A stretch of 64,000 nt of DNA, from positions 75,377 to 139,376 of the forward strand of contig NZ_QJSR01000006.1 in assembly GCF_003217095.1 (NCBI RefSeq), written 5' to 3'. This DNA is from Rhizobium sp. PP-CC-3A-592. GTDB lineage: Bacteria > Pseudomonadota > Alphaproteobacteria > Rhizobiales > Rhizobiaceae. This document shows, one piece after another, positions 33,859 to 42,977 of this stretch (the stretch's first letter is position 1; each line of letters begins with the position of its first letter). The position numbers and the translations under genes were made by a program. The notes beneath the pieces were generated by a model. It did no database searches. It was not told the DNA's origin and saw only the letters and a list, made by a program, of their open reading frames with translations.

Positions 33859-35055
33859 CTAGTCCGGCCAACGCAGCATACCGTCGAAGCGGTGACGGCT
33901 AAGGTCTTCGATCGGGGTTGCGATCATCGCGTTGGAGGCACGCGCCTTGTCGAGTTCCTCGGCGAGACGGGTGGCGACGATATGCTCCTGACCCGGATGC
34001 AGATTGCATGGATCGAGGTAGAAATAGCGGTGCTCGACCTCGTGATCCCGGACGATGATCGGCTGGTCGCCCGATCGGAGCGCTGCCGCAAGATCCCAGG
34101 CCGTAATATGCGCCTCCTGTGCATCGATGATCACACGCATGCGGTCGAGCGGGTTGTCCGTCGGATCGGGTTCGATCAGCGCGGTGACCCCGGGGCGACC
34201 GTCGAGCGTTTCCTTCCAGAGCACGAGAGCGCCTGTTTCCCGAGCCCGGATACCCGCGTGATTGCGCGTCTCCCATGCCTCCAGCGCCGCCATTGCGCCG
34301 TAGATGCTCTCCTTACCGACCTTCATGCCGCGCCCGATGCCCATGTTCTGCAGAAAGGCGTTGCGGACCAGGTCTTTTCGACCGGCAACGATGCCGGAGG
34401 TGGGGCCCCCGAGGAATTTGTGACCCGAGTAGAGCGCGATATCGGCTCCTTGCGCGAGGAAGATTTTCAGATCGTATTCGGATGCCGCATCCACGATCAC
34501 CGGCACGCCTCTCGCATGGGCGATCTCGACGAATTCCTTCAGGTTCAGCAGACCATAATCGACGACATGATGCGACACGACGTAGACGGCCGCTGCGGTC
34601 CTTTCGGTGATGGCATTTTCCATGTGATAGCGATGCGTCGATGTCGCCTGGCCGATCATGACGACCTTGCCACCCGCGATGCGGATGGCCTGATCGACCG
34701 GAGCGCCGTAGCTGACGACATGCCCCATCTGCAGGAGCACCTCGTTTTTCTCAGTGTTTGTTTCCGGCAGCCGCTCGATCGCAAGGAGATCAGGCCCCGT
34801 AATGGTTCCGGCGACGGCAAGGCTCACGCCGGCGGAGCACGACGCCGTAATGAAGCCCGCCTCCCCGCCGGTCATGCGAGCGATCACGGCGCTTGCCTGA
34901 CGTTGCAGCGCGTTGATCTCCACGAAATGCGGCAGGATCGCCGCCATGGCGGCGATGGCTTCCGGCACGACGATCGACGCGCCAAGGCTCGTCATCGTTC
35001 CCGACACGTTGATCACGGGGCGAAGGCCGAGGGTCGTTCGGATATCAGCGGACAT
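33859..35055 (-). CDS. SelA/DgaE-like PLP-dependent ammonia lyase
   Basis: A 398-residue fold-type I PLP enzyme related to selenocysteine synthase-like proteins and D-glucosaminate-6-phosphate ammonia lyase (DgaE). The PLP lysine is in [14 protein letters not shown] near residue 200, preceded by the conserved Asp in [10 protein letters not shown] near residue 175. DgaE-type enzymes remove ammonia from amino sugar acids or beta-hydroxy amino acids. The ATG at 35055 follows GGAGAAC. It is the first gene leftward of the IclR regulator, followed by the transporter ATPase. Together with the amidohydrolase and RidA across the regulator, it probably deaminates the deacylated substrate. Confidence 0.82.
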   Translation of the reverse strand: MSADIRTTLGLRPVINVSGTMTSLGASIVVPEAIAAMAAILPHFVEINALQRQASAVIARMTGGEAGFITASCSAGVSLAVAGTITGPDLLAIERLPETNTEKNEVLLQMGHVVSYGAPVDQAIRIAGGKVVMIGQATSTHRYHMENAITERTAAAVYVVSHHVVDYGLLNLKEFVEIAHARGVPVIVDAASEYDLKIFLAQGADIALYSGHKFLGGPTSGIVAGRKDLVRNAFLQNMGIGRGMKVGKESIYGAMAALEAWETRNHAGIRARETGALVLWKETLDGRPGVTALIEPDPTDNPLDRMRVIIDAQEAHITAWDLAAALRSGDQPIIVRDHEVEHRYFYLDPCNLHPGQEHIVATRLAEELDKARASNAMIATPIEDLSRHRFDGMLRWPD

Positions 35056-35100
35056 GGTCGTTCTCCAGGCTGCGCGACGTCGTGACGGCGCGGGCATCTC

Positions 35101-35129
35101 TTGCTCTTTCAGAGCCTATGCCATAATAC
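35101..35129 (+). promoter_or_regulatory. Probable promoter of the IclR gene
   Basis: TTGCTC (35101-35106) and TAATAC (35124-35129) are separated by 17 bases, placing the transcription start about ten bases before the ATG at 35147. The short repeat GCTCT-TTC-AGAGC overlaps the -35 region and could be part of an autoregulatory site. Confidence 0.6.
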
Positions 35130-35146
35130 TGCAATAGACGGGACGG

Positions 35147-36001
35147 ATGTGCGGGACGATTGTTGTGAACAGGCAAGCCTCGGAACCGGTTTCCGAAACT
35201 ACGGAAAAAAGCGTGCGCCGCTCGCGCGTCAGCGGGATCGACCGGGCTCTTCAGGTCATCGATCATCTCTACGAGACGGGTGCCCCGGCCGGCGCCTATG
35301 CCATTGCCAAGGCTGTCGGCGCGCCGCTCTCCACGGTCTATGTCATCATCGACGACCTTGTGGAAAAGAGCATGCTTGCTCGGAATGGCGACGGCACGTT
35401 GTGGCTGGGGTCCAGGCTCTACCACTACGGCCTTGCCTATGCCCGTTCGCTGGATTTCATGAGCGTCGCCACGCAGGAAATGCACGACCTCTGCCGGGAC
35501 GCCGGCGAGACGGTGCAGGTCTGCGGTCGGGATGCAGAGCACATGCTGGTGCTCGCCATGGCTGACGGGCCGAGCCATTTCCAGGTCGCGTCGCGGGTCG
35601 GCACCCGTGTGCCGCTCAACTGGACGGCCTCCGGCCGGCTGCTCGTCGGGCATATGCCGGAAGCCGAGCGCGTCGAACTCTTCCGGCGTGGTGCCCGCAT
35701 GTCGCCGACCGGCCGAGCCGCGGTCGATGCCGAGACCCTGTCGGACGCTGCGCGAACGGCGTTCGAGGAGAGGCTCTCCATCCAGGCCGGCGAATCCGAC
35801 TATGCGGTCGCGTGCATTGCGTCGCCCATCGTCGATCGCAACGGCAATTGCGTTGCGACCATCTCCATCGTCCTTCCCGAACAGAAGGCCTTTGCCGACA
35901 AGGCCGGCTATGCCGACCGTGTGAAGGCTTCGGCGGCGCGGATCGAGGCACTGATGGGCTGGCGGCAGCACGGAACGTCTCCCCACGGCATCAATCCTTA
36001 A
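35147..36001 (+). CDS. IclR-family transcriptional regulator
   Basis: A 284-residue IclR regulator. The N-terminal winged helix (about 24-85) includes SGIDRALQVIDHLYETGAPAGAYAIAKAVGAPLSTVYVIIDDLVEK, and the rest is the IclR effector-binding domain (ASRVGTRVPLNWTASGRLLVGHMP). The start could be the ATG at 35147 or the GTG at 35165; the longer form is given. It sits between the two leftward halves of its cluster and reads in the opposite direction. Its last 11 bases overlap the end of the convergent RidA gene. It probably controls both flanking operons. Confidence 0.9.
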   Translation: MCGTIVVNRQASEPVSETTEKSVRRSRVSGIDRALQVIDHLYETGAPAGAYAIAKAVGAPLSTVYVIIDDLVEKSMLARNGDGTLWLGSRLYHYGLAYARSLDFMSVATQEMHDLCRDAGETVQVCGRDAEHMLVLAMADGPSHFQVASRVGTRVPLNWTASGRLLVGHMPEAERVELFRRGARMSPTGRAAVDAETLSDAARTAFEERLSIQAGESDYAVACIASPIVDRNGNCVATISIVLPEQKAFADKAGYADRVKASAARIEALMGWRQHGTSPHGINP

Positions 36002-36488
36002 GCGCCACGATGGCTTCGATTTCCACCGTGATGTTGCCGGGGAGCGAGCCGAAGCCCACGGCCGACCGGGCATGCCGACCGGCCTCCCCGAAGACAGCGT
36101 TGATGAGGTCCGAGCAGCCGTTGATAACCTTCGGGTGATCCCGGAACTCCGGTGCGGCGTTGACCATTCCGAGCAGCTTCACCACCTGCTTTACGCGAGA
36201 CAGGTCGCCAAGCGCCTCGTGCATCACGGCAATGAGGTTGATGCCGACCAGACGCGCATCGTCATAGGCAGCCTCGGTGCTGATCTCGGCGCCGACCTTG
36301 CCGGTGCGCATGCGCCCGTCCGCCTCGCGGGTCCCCTGCCCCGAGAGATAGAGCATGTTTCCCTCGATCACATGGGTCAGAAAATTGGCGATGGGTGGCG
36401 GTGCGGGCGGAAGCTCGATGCCGAGGTCGGCCAGCCGCTGATAGGGCGTGGTCGTCTTCGGATCGGCGAAGGTGGAAAGATGTGTCAC
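35991..36488 (-). CDS. RidA-family (YjgF) protein
   Basis: A 165-residue RidA-like protein. Family proteins hydrolyse reactive enamine or imine intermediates released by PLP enzymes. Recognisable parts are the N-terminal PYQRLADLGIELPPAPPP block, LSGQGTREADGRM near residue 60 and the C-terminal GFGSLPGNITVEIEAIVALKD. The start is taken as GTG at 36488, since CAGGAG lies just upstream and no in-frame ATG fits. It is 31 bases downstream of the amidohydrolase. Its stop overlaps the end of the convergent IclR gene by 11 bases. Together with the DgaE-like enzyme the role is chemically sensible. Confidence 0.85.
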   Translation of the reverse strand: MTHLSTFADPKTTTPYQRLADLGIELPPAPPPIANFLTHVIEGNMLYLSGQGTREADGRMRTGKVGAEISTEAAYDDARLVGINLIAVMHEALGDLSRVKQVVKLLGMVNAAPEFRDHPKVINGCSDLINAVFGEAGRHARSAVGFGSLPGNITVEIEAIVALKD

Positions 36489-36519
36489 GAGAACTCCTGT
36501 GTCATGCAGTTTGTCGGCC

Positions 36520-37749
36520 TCAGCGATACGCGTAACCGTGGCTGTGGCGCACGAGCCTGCGGGCTCTCGGAATGTATCGGCTGGCAGTGATCGCCTCGGC
36601 ACCGATGACGGCGAAACGCGGCTCGAACAGGCGGGTGAGGCGCGAGACGTCGCCATTGCTGTCGGTTGCCTCGAGGTCGGCATCGACGAGGTCGAAGATC
36701 GTGAAATCCGCCCGCGCGCCGACGGCAAGCCTGTCGTCCATAGAAAGCTTGATGACGTCGGCCGGCGCATGCGTGACGGCATTCACCACCTTGTCGAACG
36801 GCATGCCGACGGAGAGCAGCTTCGACATGGTGGTTGCGAGATCCCAGACGGGGAAGTTGAGCGAATGGCCGTGAAGGTCGGTCGAGATCGAATGCGGCAG
36901 CAACCCGCGCGCGATCGCCGCTTCCGCCACCTTGAAGGAGAAGGACGCCCCACCGTGGCCGATGTCGAGCCGCACGCCTTCGGAAGCGCAGCGCTCGGCG
37001 AGATCGAACAGGTCTTCGTCCTCCATGATGCTCGAGCCGGCCTTGCCGTTGAAGCAGTGCGTGACCACGTCGCCTGGGCCAAGGATTTCGAGCACCTCGT
37101 CGTAGAGAGCCGGCGGTTCGCCGACATGCACCATCATCGGGATCTTCAGGATCTTGGCGATCTTCTTGCCAAGCTTAACCGGGGTTACGCCCCACGACCC
37201 GGTGATGACGTGGCTTGCGCGCACCTTGATACCGACGATGTGCTCGCTGTTCTCGGCGTAGCACTCTATGATCCGGTCGAGGTCGATATCCCTGATATCG
37301 CGGAGTTCGGCGACACGGTTGCAGGCAACGAGCCCGATCGAACCCAGATTGAGAAACGCCTTGATGCGTTCCTTCGAGGGCTCGATGATATATTCCCGGA
37401 AGCCATGGAAGTTCGCTTCACCGGCAGATCCTGCATCCACCAGCGTGGTCACGCCGCGCTCGGCGCCGCACTCGGACGGACGGAGCGAGATGTCGGTGCC
37501 CCCGTGCCAGATATGAACGTGAAGATCGATCCAGCCGGGGGACATCCACGCGCCTTTTCCATCGACGCACTCAGTGCCGCCGGGCACCGCGAGCCCCTGG
37601 CCGATGGCCGCGATGCGTCCGTCTTCACCGATGAGAATGTCAGTCGTTTCATCGGCTCCAAGGGTGCCGGCAGGGCCGGATTTAGGCTGGCCGAAGGCCA
37701 TCGGCCTGACATTGGAAAGGAGGAGCGGCTTTTGGGTTTCGCCGGTCAT
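36520..37749 (-). CDS. Amidohydrolase/deacetylase of the cog3964 type
   Basis: A 409-residue amidohydrolase-superfamily enzyme often annotated as dihydroorotase-like or deacetylase. Metal ligands appear in GWIDLHVHIWHGG near residue 72, a lysine-containing GIKVRASHVI segment near residue 172 (possible carboxylated Lys), MMVHVGEPP near residue 203, VTHCFNG near residue 226 and DLHGHS near residue 290. Characterised relatives such as Atu3266 of Agrobacterium hydrolyse acetylated hydroxy acids rather than dihydroorotate. It follows the DppC gene closely (ATG at 37749, stop at 37751) and probably removes an acyl group from the imported compound before the DgaE-like lyase acts. Confidence 0.85.
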   Translation of the reverse strand: MTGETQKPLLLSNVRPMAFGQPKSGPAGTLGADETTDILIGEDGRIAAIGQGLAVPGGTECVDGKGAWMSPGWIDLHVHIWHGGTDISLRPSECGAERGVTTLVDAGSAGEANFHGFREYIIEPSKERIKAFLNLGSIGLVACNRVAELRDIRDIDLDRIIECYAENSEHIVGIKVRASHVITGSWGVTPVKLGKKIAKILKIPMMVHVGEPPALYDEVLEILGPGDVVTHCFNGKAGSSIMEDEDLFDLAERCASEGVRLDIGHGGASFSFKVAEAAIARGLLPHSISTDLHGHSLNFPVWDLATTMSKLLSVGMPFDKVVNAVTHAPADVIKLSMDDRLAVGARADFTIFDLVDADLEATDSNGDVSRLTRLFEPRFAVIGAEAITASRYIPRARRLVRHSHGYAYR

Positions 37750-37750
37750 G

Positions 37751-38626
37751 TCACAAGTCCTTCTGAAGTCTGGGGTCGAGCATGTCCCGCAATCCGTCGC
37801 CCACCATCTGCAGCGACAGGACGGAAAGAATGATGGCAAAGCCGGGGAAGTAGGTCATCCAGCCGGCCTGCCCGATATACTGGCGCCCGGCGGCAATCAT
37901 CGTGCCCCAGGTCGCGACATCGGGGCTGACGCCGAGCCCGAGGAACGACAGGCCGGCTTCGGCGAGCATGGCGCTGGCGAAGAGGAACGTTCCCTGTACC
38001 AGGATGGGGGACAGGAGATTGCGCAGCACGTGCCGCGTCATGATGTGGAAGGTGGAGATGCCGAGCGCTTGCGCCGCCTCGACATACGGCAGTTCGCGGA
38101 TGACGAGCGTCGAGGCGCGGACGATGCGGGCGAGCCGTGGCGCATACACAATCGACAGCGCCACGATCACCGTCGTCAACGAGGGTCCGAGCGCCGCGAC
38201 CAGCGCGATCGCCAGCAGGATGTCCGGAAAGGCCATCATCGCATCGATCAGTCGGGCGATCGGCGTGTCCAGGCGCTGAAAGAACCCGGCGAGCAGCCCG
38301 AGCGTGATGCCGATTACCGCCGACAGAACCACGACGGCCGCGCCGACGAGAAGCGAAAGCCGTGCCGCATAGATCGTGCGGGAGAAGACGTCGCGGCCGA
38401 ACTCGTCCGTGCCGAACCAGAACATCTCGCTCGGCGGCTTCAGCCGGTTGACGATCGACAGCTTCGAGGGCGAATACGGCGCGATCCATGGTGCGAGCGC
38501 CGCCAGAAGGACGAAGAGAACGAGGATGCCAAGCCCGACGACGACCGTCTTGCGCCGCAGAAAGCGGCGGATGAACCTCGCAGCGCCGCTGGCAGGTGGC
38601 TTTGTCGTGAGAGATACATCTGTCAT
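37751..38626 (-). CDS. ABC transporter permease, DppC type
   Basis: A 291-residue permease of the dipeptide/nickel family with an N-terminal membrane segment (VVVGLGILVLFVLLAALAPWIAPY), the FWFGTDEFGRDVFSRTIYAAR block near residue 68 and the coupling-loop motif ELPYVEAAQALGISTFHI near residue 185. The ATG at 38626 overlaps the DppB stop by one base. It is part of the IclR-controlled importer. Confidence 0.93.
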   Translation of the reverse strand: MTDVSLTTKPPASGAARFIRRFLRRKTVVVGLGILVLFVLLAALAPWIAPYSPSKLSIVNRLKPPSEMFWFGTDEFGRDVFSRTIYAARLSLLVGAAVVVLSAVIGITLGLLAGFFQRLDTPIARLIDAMMAFPDILLAIALVAALGPSLTTVIVALSIVYAPRLARIVRASTLVIRELPYVEAAQALGISTFHIMTRHVLRNLLSPILVQGTFLFASAMLAEAGLSFLGLGVSPDVATWGTMIAAGRQYIGQAGWMTYFPGFAIILSVLSLQMVGDGLRDMLDPRLQKDL

Positions 38627-39567
38627 CAGTAGCGTACCCTCGGATCGATCAGCAGGTAAAGCATGTCGATGGCAAAGTTGATGAGGACGTAGAGTCCGGC
38701 GATCACCAGCAGCGCACCTTGGATAACCGGGTAGTCCCGCCGCAGCACGGCGGAGACGACGAGGCTTCCGACGCCGGGCAGGCCGAACACGGTTTCGGTG
38801 ACGACCGCGCCGGAAATGAGAACCGCGGCGGTCAGGCCGATCACGGTGAGGATCGGGATCAGCGCGTTCTTCAATGCATGCTTCAGTACGACCTTCCGCT
38901 CGATCAGGCCCTTTGCGCGCGCCGTGCGAATATAGTCGTCGCCAAGCACGTCGAGCATCGAGGCGCGCGTGAAGCGCAGGATCAGCGCCGAGGAAACGAG
39001 CCCAAGCGCAAAGGCCGGCAGAGTCAGGTGATACATGCGGTCGAGAAAGGTCGAGCCAGGCCCGCCATAGCCGGAAACGGGAAACATGTTCAGATTGACA
39101 GCGAAGACCTGCATCAGGATGAGGCCAAGCCAGAAGCTCGGAATACTCGCCGCCAGCATCGCGATGGTCGTTGCCGCCTGATCGACGAGGGACCCTCGCC
39201 GATAGGCGGCATAGATGCCGATCGGCAGCGCGATGACGCAGGCGATCGCCAGCGAAAACAGCGTCAGGAAGAATGTGGGCTCGGCGCGGTCGAGGAGGGC
39301 CGACGTCACGGGCATGTTCAGGAAGATCGACTGGCCGAGGTCCCCTTTGATCATCTGCCCGAGATAGAAAACATATTGCACGAGAAGCGACTGGTCGAGG
39401 CCGAGCCGCGTGCGCAGATCGGCGATATCCTGTGCCGAGGCATCGGGCCCGAGCATCACCGCAGCCGGGTCTCCCGGCGTGACGCGGACGATGACGAACA
39501 CGATGGTCACGACCAGGAACATGACGACGATCATGCCGGCCAGTCGCTGGAGGATGTAACGGATCAT
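38626..39567 (-). CDS. ABC transporter permease, DppB type
   Basis: A 313-residue permease of the OppB/DppB family with N-terminal LAGMIVVMFLVVTIVFVIVRVTPGDPA, the coupling-loop motif DYIRTARAKGLIERKV near residue 210 and the VFGLPGVGSLVVSA block near residue 265. It partners the DppC gene next to it and the binding protein upstream, from which it is separated by 96 bases containing a GC-rich stem-loop. Confidence 0.93.
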   Translation of the reverse strand: MIRYILQRLAGMIVVMFLVVTIVFVIVRVTPGDPAAVMLGPDASAQDIADLRTRLGLDQSLLVQYVFYLGQMIKGDLGQSIFLNMPVTSALLDRAEPTFFLTLFSLAIACVIALPIGIYAAYRRGSLVDQAATTIAMLAASIPSFWLGLILMQVFAVNLNMFPVSGYGGPGSTFLDRMYHLTLPAFALGLVSSALILRFTRASMLDVLGDDYIRTARAKGLIERKVVLKHALKNALIPILTVIGLTAAVLISGAVVTETVFGLPGVGSLVVSAVLRRDYPVIQGALLVIAGLYVLINFAIDMLYLLIDPRVRY

Positions 39568-39624
39568 GTCTTTGGCTCTCCGGTCCCACGAGGGACACAG
39601 GGGTGACGAACGCTTGCTGAGAGA

Positions 39625-39644
39625 ACGCCGCCCCGCGGCGGCGT
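39625..39644 (-). other. GC-rich stem-loop between binding-protein and permease genes
   Basis: ACGCCGCC (39625-39632) is followed, after a four-base loop, by its perfect inverse GGCGGCGT (39637-39644). No T-run follows in the leftward direction. It sits 20 bases after the binding-protein stop and probably stabilises that part of the message or dampens downstream expression. Confidence 0.6.
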
Positions 39645-39663
39645 CCGGGATGCCGGTTCCGGA

Positions 39664-41193
39664 TTACTTCTTGATCGATGCGTTCCAGAAATACGGCCAC
39701 GGAGCCGGCACGACGCCTTCGACCTTCGTGCTTTTCGCTGCAAGAGCGTTGAAGTCACCGATTTTTATGTAGGGAATCTCCGCGTACATGGCCTTTTGCA
39801 CATCGGCCCACAAAGCGAGCCTCTTCGTCTCGTCGGCCTCTGCGGAAAACGCCTCGACCGTCTGCTTGCGCAGCGGCGTGTCCCACCAGCCGGGCGAGCT
39901 CGGCGACAGGGATCCAATCAGCGCAGGCTCGGGAAGAAAAGGGCTGTGCGTGATGTAGATGTCCCAGAGGCCCTTGTCGGCCCGCCGCTGGGTGAGCGTC
40001 GCCCAGTCCACGACCTGCAGATCGACGGTGAACCCCGCGAGCTTCAGATACTCGGCGGCAACCTGCGCCATCTTGTAGTGGAACTCGTACTGGCGGCTCG
40101 TCAGGATGCGGATCGGCTTGCCGTCATAGCCGGCGGCCTTGGTGGCTTCTGCCGATCCTTCGGGATCGGCAAGATTGTAATGGCCCTCGACCCCGGCATC
40201 CGTGTTCCAGACGAAGCTCTTGGGATAGATATCGCCGTCGAGCGCGTAGAAATCGGTGCTGCCGAAGGCGGCGGCCAGCATGTCTTCCATGCTCAAAGCC
40301 TGGCGGATGGCCTTGCGGATGGCGACGTCCTTGGCAACACCCTCTGCCGTGTTGAAAACGAAGACCGGATAGCCGAACGGCTTCAAGACAAGCGGTTCCG
40401 ATGCCGTGGAGCCCTTCAGCCTGTCGAAGGATTCGACGGGAAGGCTGTCGATATAGTCGTACTGGCCGGAGATCGCCGCCTCGACGCGCGTGTTTGCATC
40501 GGGAACCGGCACGAAGCGGATTTCATCCAAATACTGGTGACGCGCGCCGCCGTAGCCATCGGCCTCGCCGGACCGCGGCGTATAGCCGTCGAAGCGGGTG
40601 AGCTGGATGTACTGGTCGGCCTTGCGCTCCTTCAGCATATAGGGGCCCGTTCCGACGAAGTCCTTCATGGGCTCGGCCTGTTTCTCGCTCGGCAGGACGA
40701 TCGCGGCGGAATTGTTGAAAGCGAGCAGCGAGACGAGCGGCGCGTAAGGTTGCTTCAACGTGATCGTTACCGTCAACGGATCGGTGGCCGTGATCTTGTC
40801 CAGGAATGCGGCTGCCTGCTTGCCGCGCGAGGCAACCTTGACCCAGCGCTCGAGCGAAGCGACGACGTCGTCCGATGCCATGTCCGAGCCATCGTGGAAC
40901 GTGATGCCGCTGCGCAGCCGGATCGTATAGGTTTTGCCATCCGCGCTGATCTCGGGCAGGCTCTTGGCCAGAAGCGGCGTCGGCTTCCAAGCCTTGTCGA
41001 AAGTGTAGAGGGTCTCGAACATATGCTGGGAAACGATACCCACGAGATCGGCCGTGGAGGCCATGGGGTCGAGTGTCGGCGGCTCGCCGATCGTCGCGAC
41101 ATTGATGACGCCGCCCTTTTCCTGGGCCGCAACCAAGGATGGAATAGCGACGAGCGCGCTTGCAAGGAAGAACGCAGTTTTCAGGCGCATCAT
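39664..41193 (-). CDS. Dpp/Opp-type ABC transporter substrate-binding protein
   Basis: A 509-residue periplasmic protein of the SBP_bac_5 family. The signal peptide is MMRLKTAFFLASALVAIPSLVAAQ, and the mature start EKGGVINVATIGEPPTLDPM is typical. Later blocks include YTIRLRSGITFHDGSDM near residue 92 and IRKAIRQALSMEDM near residue 300. The ATG at 41193 follows GGAGG at five bases. It is the first gene of the leftward IclR-cluster operon (binding protein, DppB, DppC, amidohydrolase, RidA) and presumably brings in the acylated substrate of the amidohydrolase. Confidence 0.92.
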   Translation of the reverse strand: MMRLKTAFFLASALVAIPSLVAAQEKGGVINVATIGEPPTLDPMASTADLVGIVSQHMFETLYTFDKAWKPTPLLAKSLPEISADGKTYTIRLRSGITFHDGSDMASDDVVASLERWVKVASRGKQAAAFLDKITATDPLTVTITLKQPYAPLVSLLAFNNSAAIVLPSEKQAEPMKDFVGTGPYMLKERKADQYIQLTRFDGYTPRSGEADGYGGARHQYLDEIRFVPVPDANTRVEAAISGQYDYIDSLPVESFDRLKGSTASEPLVLKPFGYPVFVFNTAEGVAKDVAIRKAIRQALSMEDMLAAAFGSTDFYALDGDIYPKSFVWNTDAGVEGHYNLADPEGSAEATKAAGYDGKPIRILTSRQYEFHYKMAQVAAEYLKLAGFTVDLQVVDWATLTQRRADKGLWDIYITHSPFLPEPALIGSLSPSSPGWWDTPLRKQTVEAFSAEADETKRLALWADVQKAMYAEIPYIKIGDFNALAAKSTKVEGVVPAPWPYFWNASIKK

Positions 41194-41540
41194 GAAGTCC
41201 TCCAATTTTGTTCCATTATTATGTTATTACGACTTTTATAACAGAATAGCGGAGAAGGAGGTGCTGTCAATGGGCTAGAGTTTGCCGTGCCGTCGGTGAC
41301 CGAACCGGCTCACATCCCTGCCCGCCTCATGCTTGACGCCCGGCGTTTCCATGGGTCACATAGCGACGGGATCTGCAGCCCAAACTATCGAGATCGTTAT
41401 GACGCAGGGACATCAAAACGACAGGCGACAGCGGATGACGATCCTCGGGGCGCCGGGCGCCGTGTCGCTCCTTTCCTGGATCCGTCGTCGTGCCGACGGT
41501 TCGGGCTATCCCAGGCGGTTTCAACAGGACGAGGTCTGAC
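41194..41540. other. Divergent intergenic region with an AT-rich inverted repeat
   Basis: About 350 bases between the binding-protein gene and the rightward deaminase-like gene. TGTTAT (41222-41227) and ATAACA (41238-41243) form an inverted repeat with a ten-base spacer in an AT-rich patch 29-50 bases upstream of the binding-protein start. It is a candidate promoter and IclR site for the leftward operon. No gene and no clear rightward promoter are visible in the remainder. Confidence 0.5.
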
Positions 41541-42920
41541 ATGGGTGGCACTCTCCTCAAAAACTGCGCGGCCGTCATCACCGACGAGGGCAAGGGCCCG
41601 ATCGTGCGCCGCAATGTCGATCTCTTGACCGAGGGGCCGTCGATCCGTGCCATCGGCGAACATCTCGAGGGGGAGGCTTTGCCTGAGGGCACAAGCGTGA
41701 TGGATGCCGCCGGCTGGTTCGTCTATCCCGGCCTCGTCAACACGCATCACCATTTCTTCCAGTGCTTCGTGCGCAACCGCGCCGATCTCGACTGGACGAA
41801 GCTCTCGGTGATCGAATGGCTCGACCGCATCTACCCTGTCTTCTCGCAGCTGAACGAAGCCTGCTTCTACCATTCCTCTGTCACCGCCATGGCCGAGCTG
41901 ATCAAGCATGGCTGCACCACGGCCTTCGACCACCAGTATAATTTTCCCCACCACGCCGGAAAGCGGCTGATCGACCGCCAGTTCGAGGCCGCGGATCTGT
42001 TGGGCATGCGGTTTCACGCCGGTCGCGGCGGCAACACCCTGCCGAAATCGGAGGGGTCGACGATCCCCGACGAAATGCTGGAAACGACGGACGAATTCAT
42101 TTCCGATTGCGCCCGCCTGATCGACACCTATCACGATGCAGGGCCGTTCAGCATGCGCCAGGTCGTCGTCGCGCCCTGCCAGCCCGTCAACGCCTACCGC
42201 GAAACCTTCGTGGAATCGGTGGCGCTGGCGCGCGACCGCGGCGTCATGCTGCACACGCATGTCGGCGAAGGCGAGAGCCCCGTGATGCAGGCGCGCCACG
42301 GCCTGCGCACCGTCGATTATCTGGAATCCATCGGCTTTGCCGGACCGGATACGTTCTACGCTCATTGCTGGGAACTGACCCATGACGAACTGCGGACGAT
42401 GGCCGCAAGCGGCACCGGCGTCTCCCACTGCCCGGAACCCGTCTATCTCGTCGGCGCCGAGGTCACCGACATCCCCGCCATGGCGGCCTTCGGCCTGCGC
42501 GTCGGGCTCGGCTGCGATGGTGCGGCCTCCAACGACAATTCCAACCTTATGCACAGCCTGCACTCGGCCTACATGCTGCAGTGCCTCGCATCCTCCACCC
42601 GCGCGCACCCCGTGCCGCCGCCGGTCGATTTTCTGCGCTACGGCACGAGCGGCGGCGCGAGCCTGCTCGGGCGCAGCGATATCGGCCGCCTTGCGCCCGG
42701 AATGGCCGCAGACCTCTTCGCCATCGACACCCGCCGCATGGATTATGTCGGCACACGGCACGATCCGCTGAGCCTCATTCCCCGCGTCGGCATCGGCATG
42801 GCGACGGATATGACCATGATCAACGGCCGGGTCGTGTGGGCGAACGGCGCATTTCCCGGTCTCGACGAGGCAAAGCTTGCAGCGGACGCCGAGGCGGCCC
42901 TTGCAACCATCAATGTCTGA
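41541..42920 (+). CDS. 8-oxoguanine deaminase-like amidohydrolase
   Basis: A 459-residue amidohydrolase-superfamily deaminase. Metal and catalytic residues appear in NTHHHFFQCF near residue 68, HTHVGEGESP near residue 240, AHCWEL near residue 274 and LGCDGAASNDNSNL near residue 325. The FFQ after the HxH motif and the CDGAASND block resemble proteins annotated as 8-oxoguanine or isoxanthopterin deaminase. The ATG at 41541 is used; a longer in-frame start adds residues unlike the family. It stands alone on the plus strand between a leftward operon and a convergent AhpD-like gene. Substrate could be an oxidised purine, pterin or a related heterocycle. Confidence 0.85.
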   Translation: MGGTLLKNCAAVITDEGKGPIVRRNVDLLTEGPSIRAIGEHLEGEALPEGTSVMDAAGWFVYPGLVNTHHHFFQCFVRNRADLDWTKLSVIEWLDRIYPVFSQLNEACFYHSSVTAMAELIKHGCTTAFDHQYNFPHHAGKRLIDRQFEAADLLGMRFHAGRGGNTLPKSEGSTIPDEMLETTDEFISDCARLIDTYHDAGPFSMRQVVVAPCQPVNAYRETFVESVALARDRGVMLHTHVGEGESPVMQARHGLRTVDYLESIGFAGPDTFYAHCWELTHDELRTMAASGTGVSHCPEPVYLVGAEVTDIPAMAAFGLRVGLGCDGAASNDNSNLMHSLHSAYMLQCLASSTRAHPVPPPVDFLRYGTSGGASLLGRSDIGRLAPGMAADLFAIDTRRMDYVGTRHDPLSLIPRVGIGMATDMTMINGRVVWANGAFPGLDEAKLAADAEAALATINV

Positions 42921-42977
42921 AGCTCGACGGCGTCGCTTCGCTTGGCGAACCGTTCGAGTGGTAGGGGCGCGAGAAGA

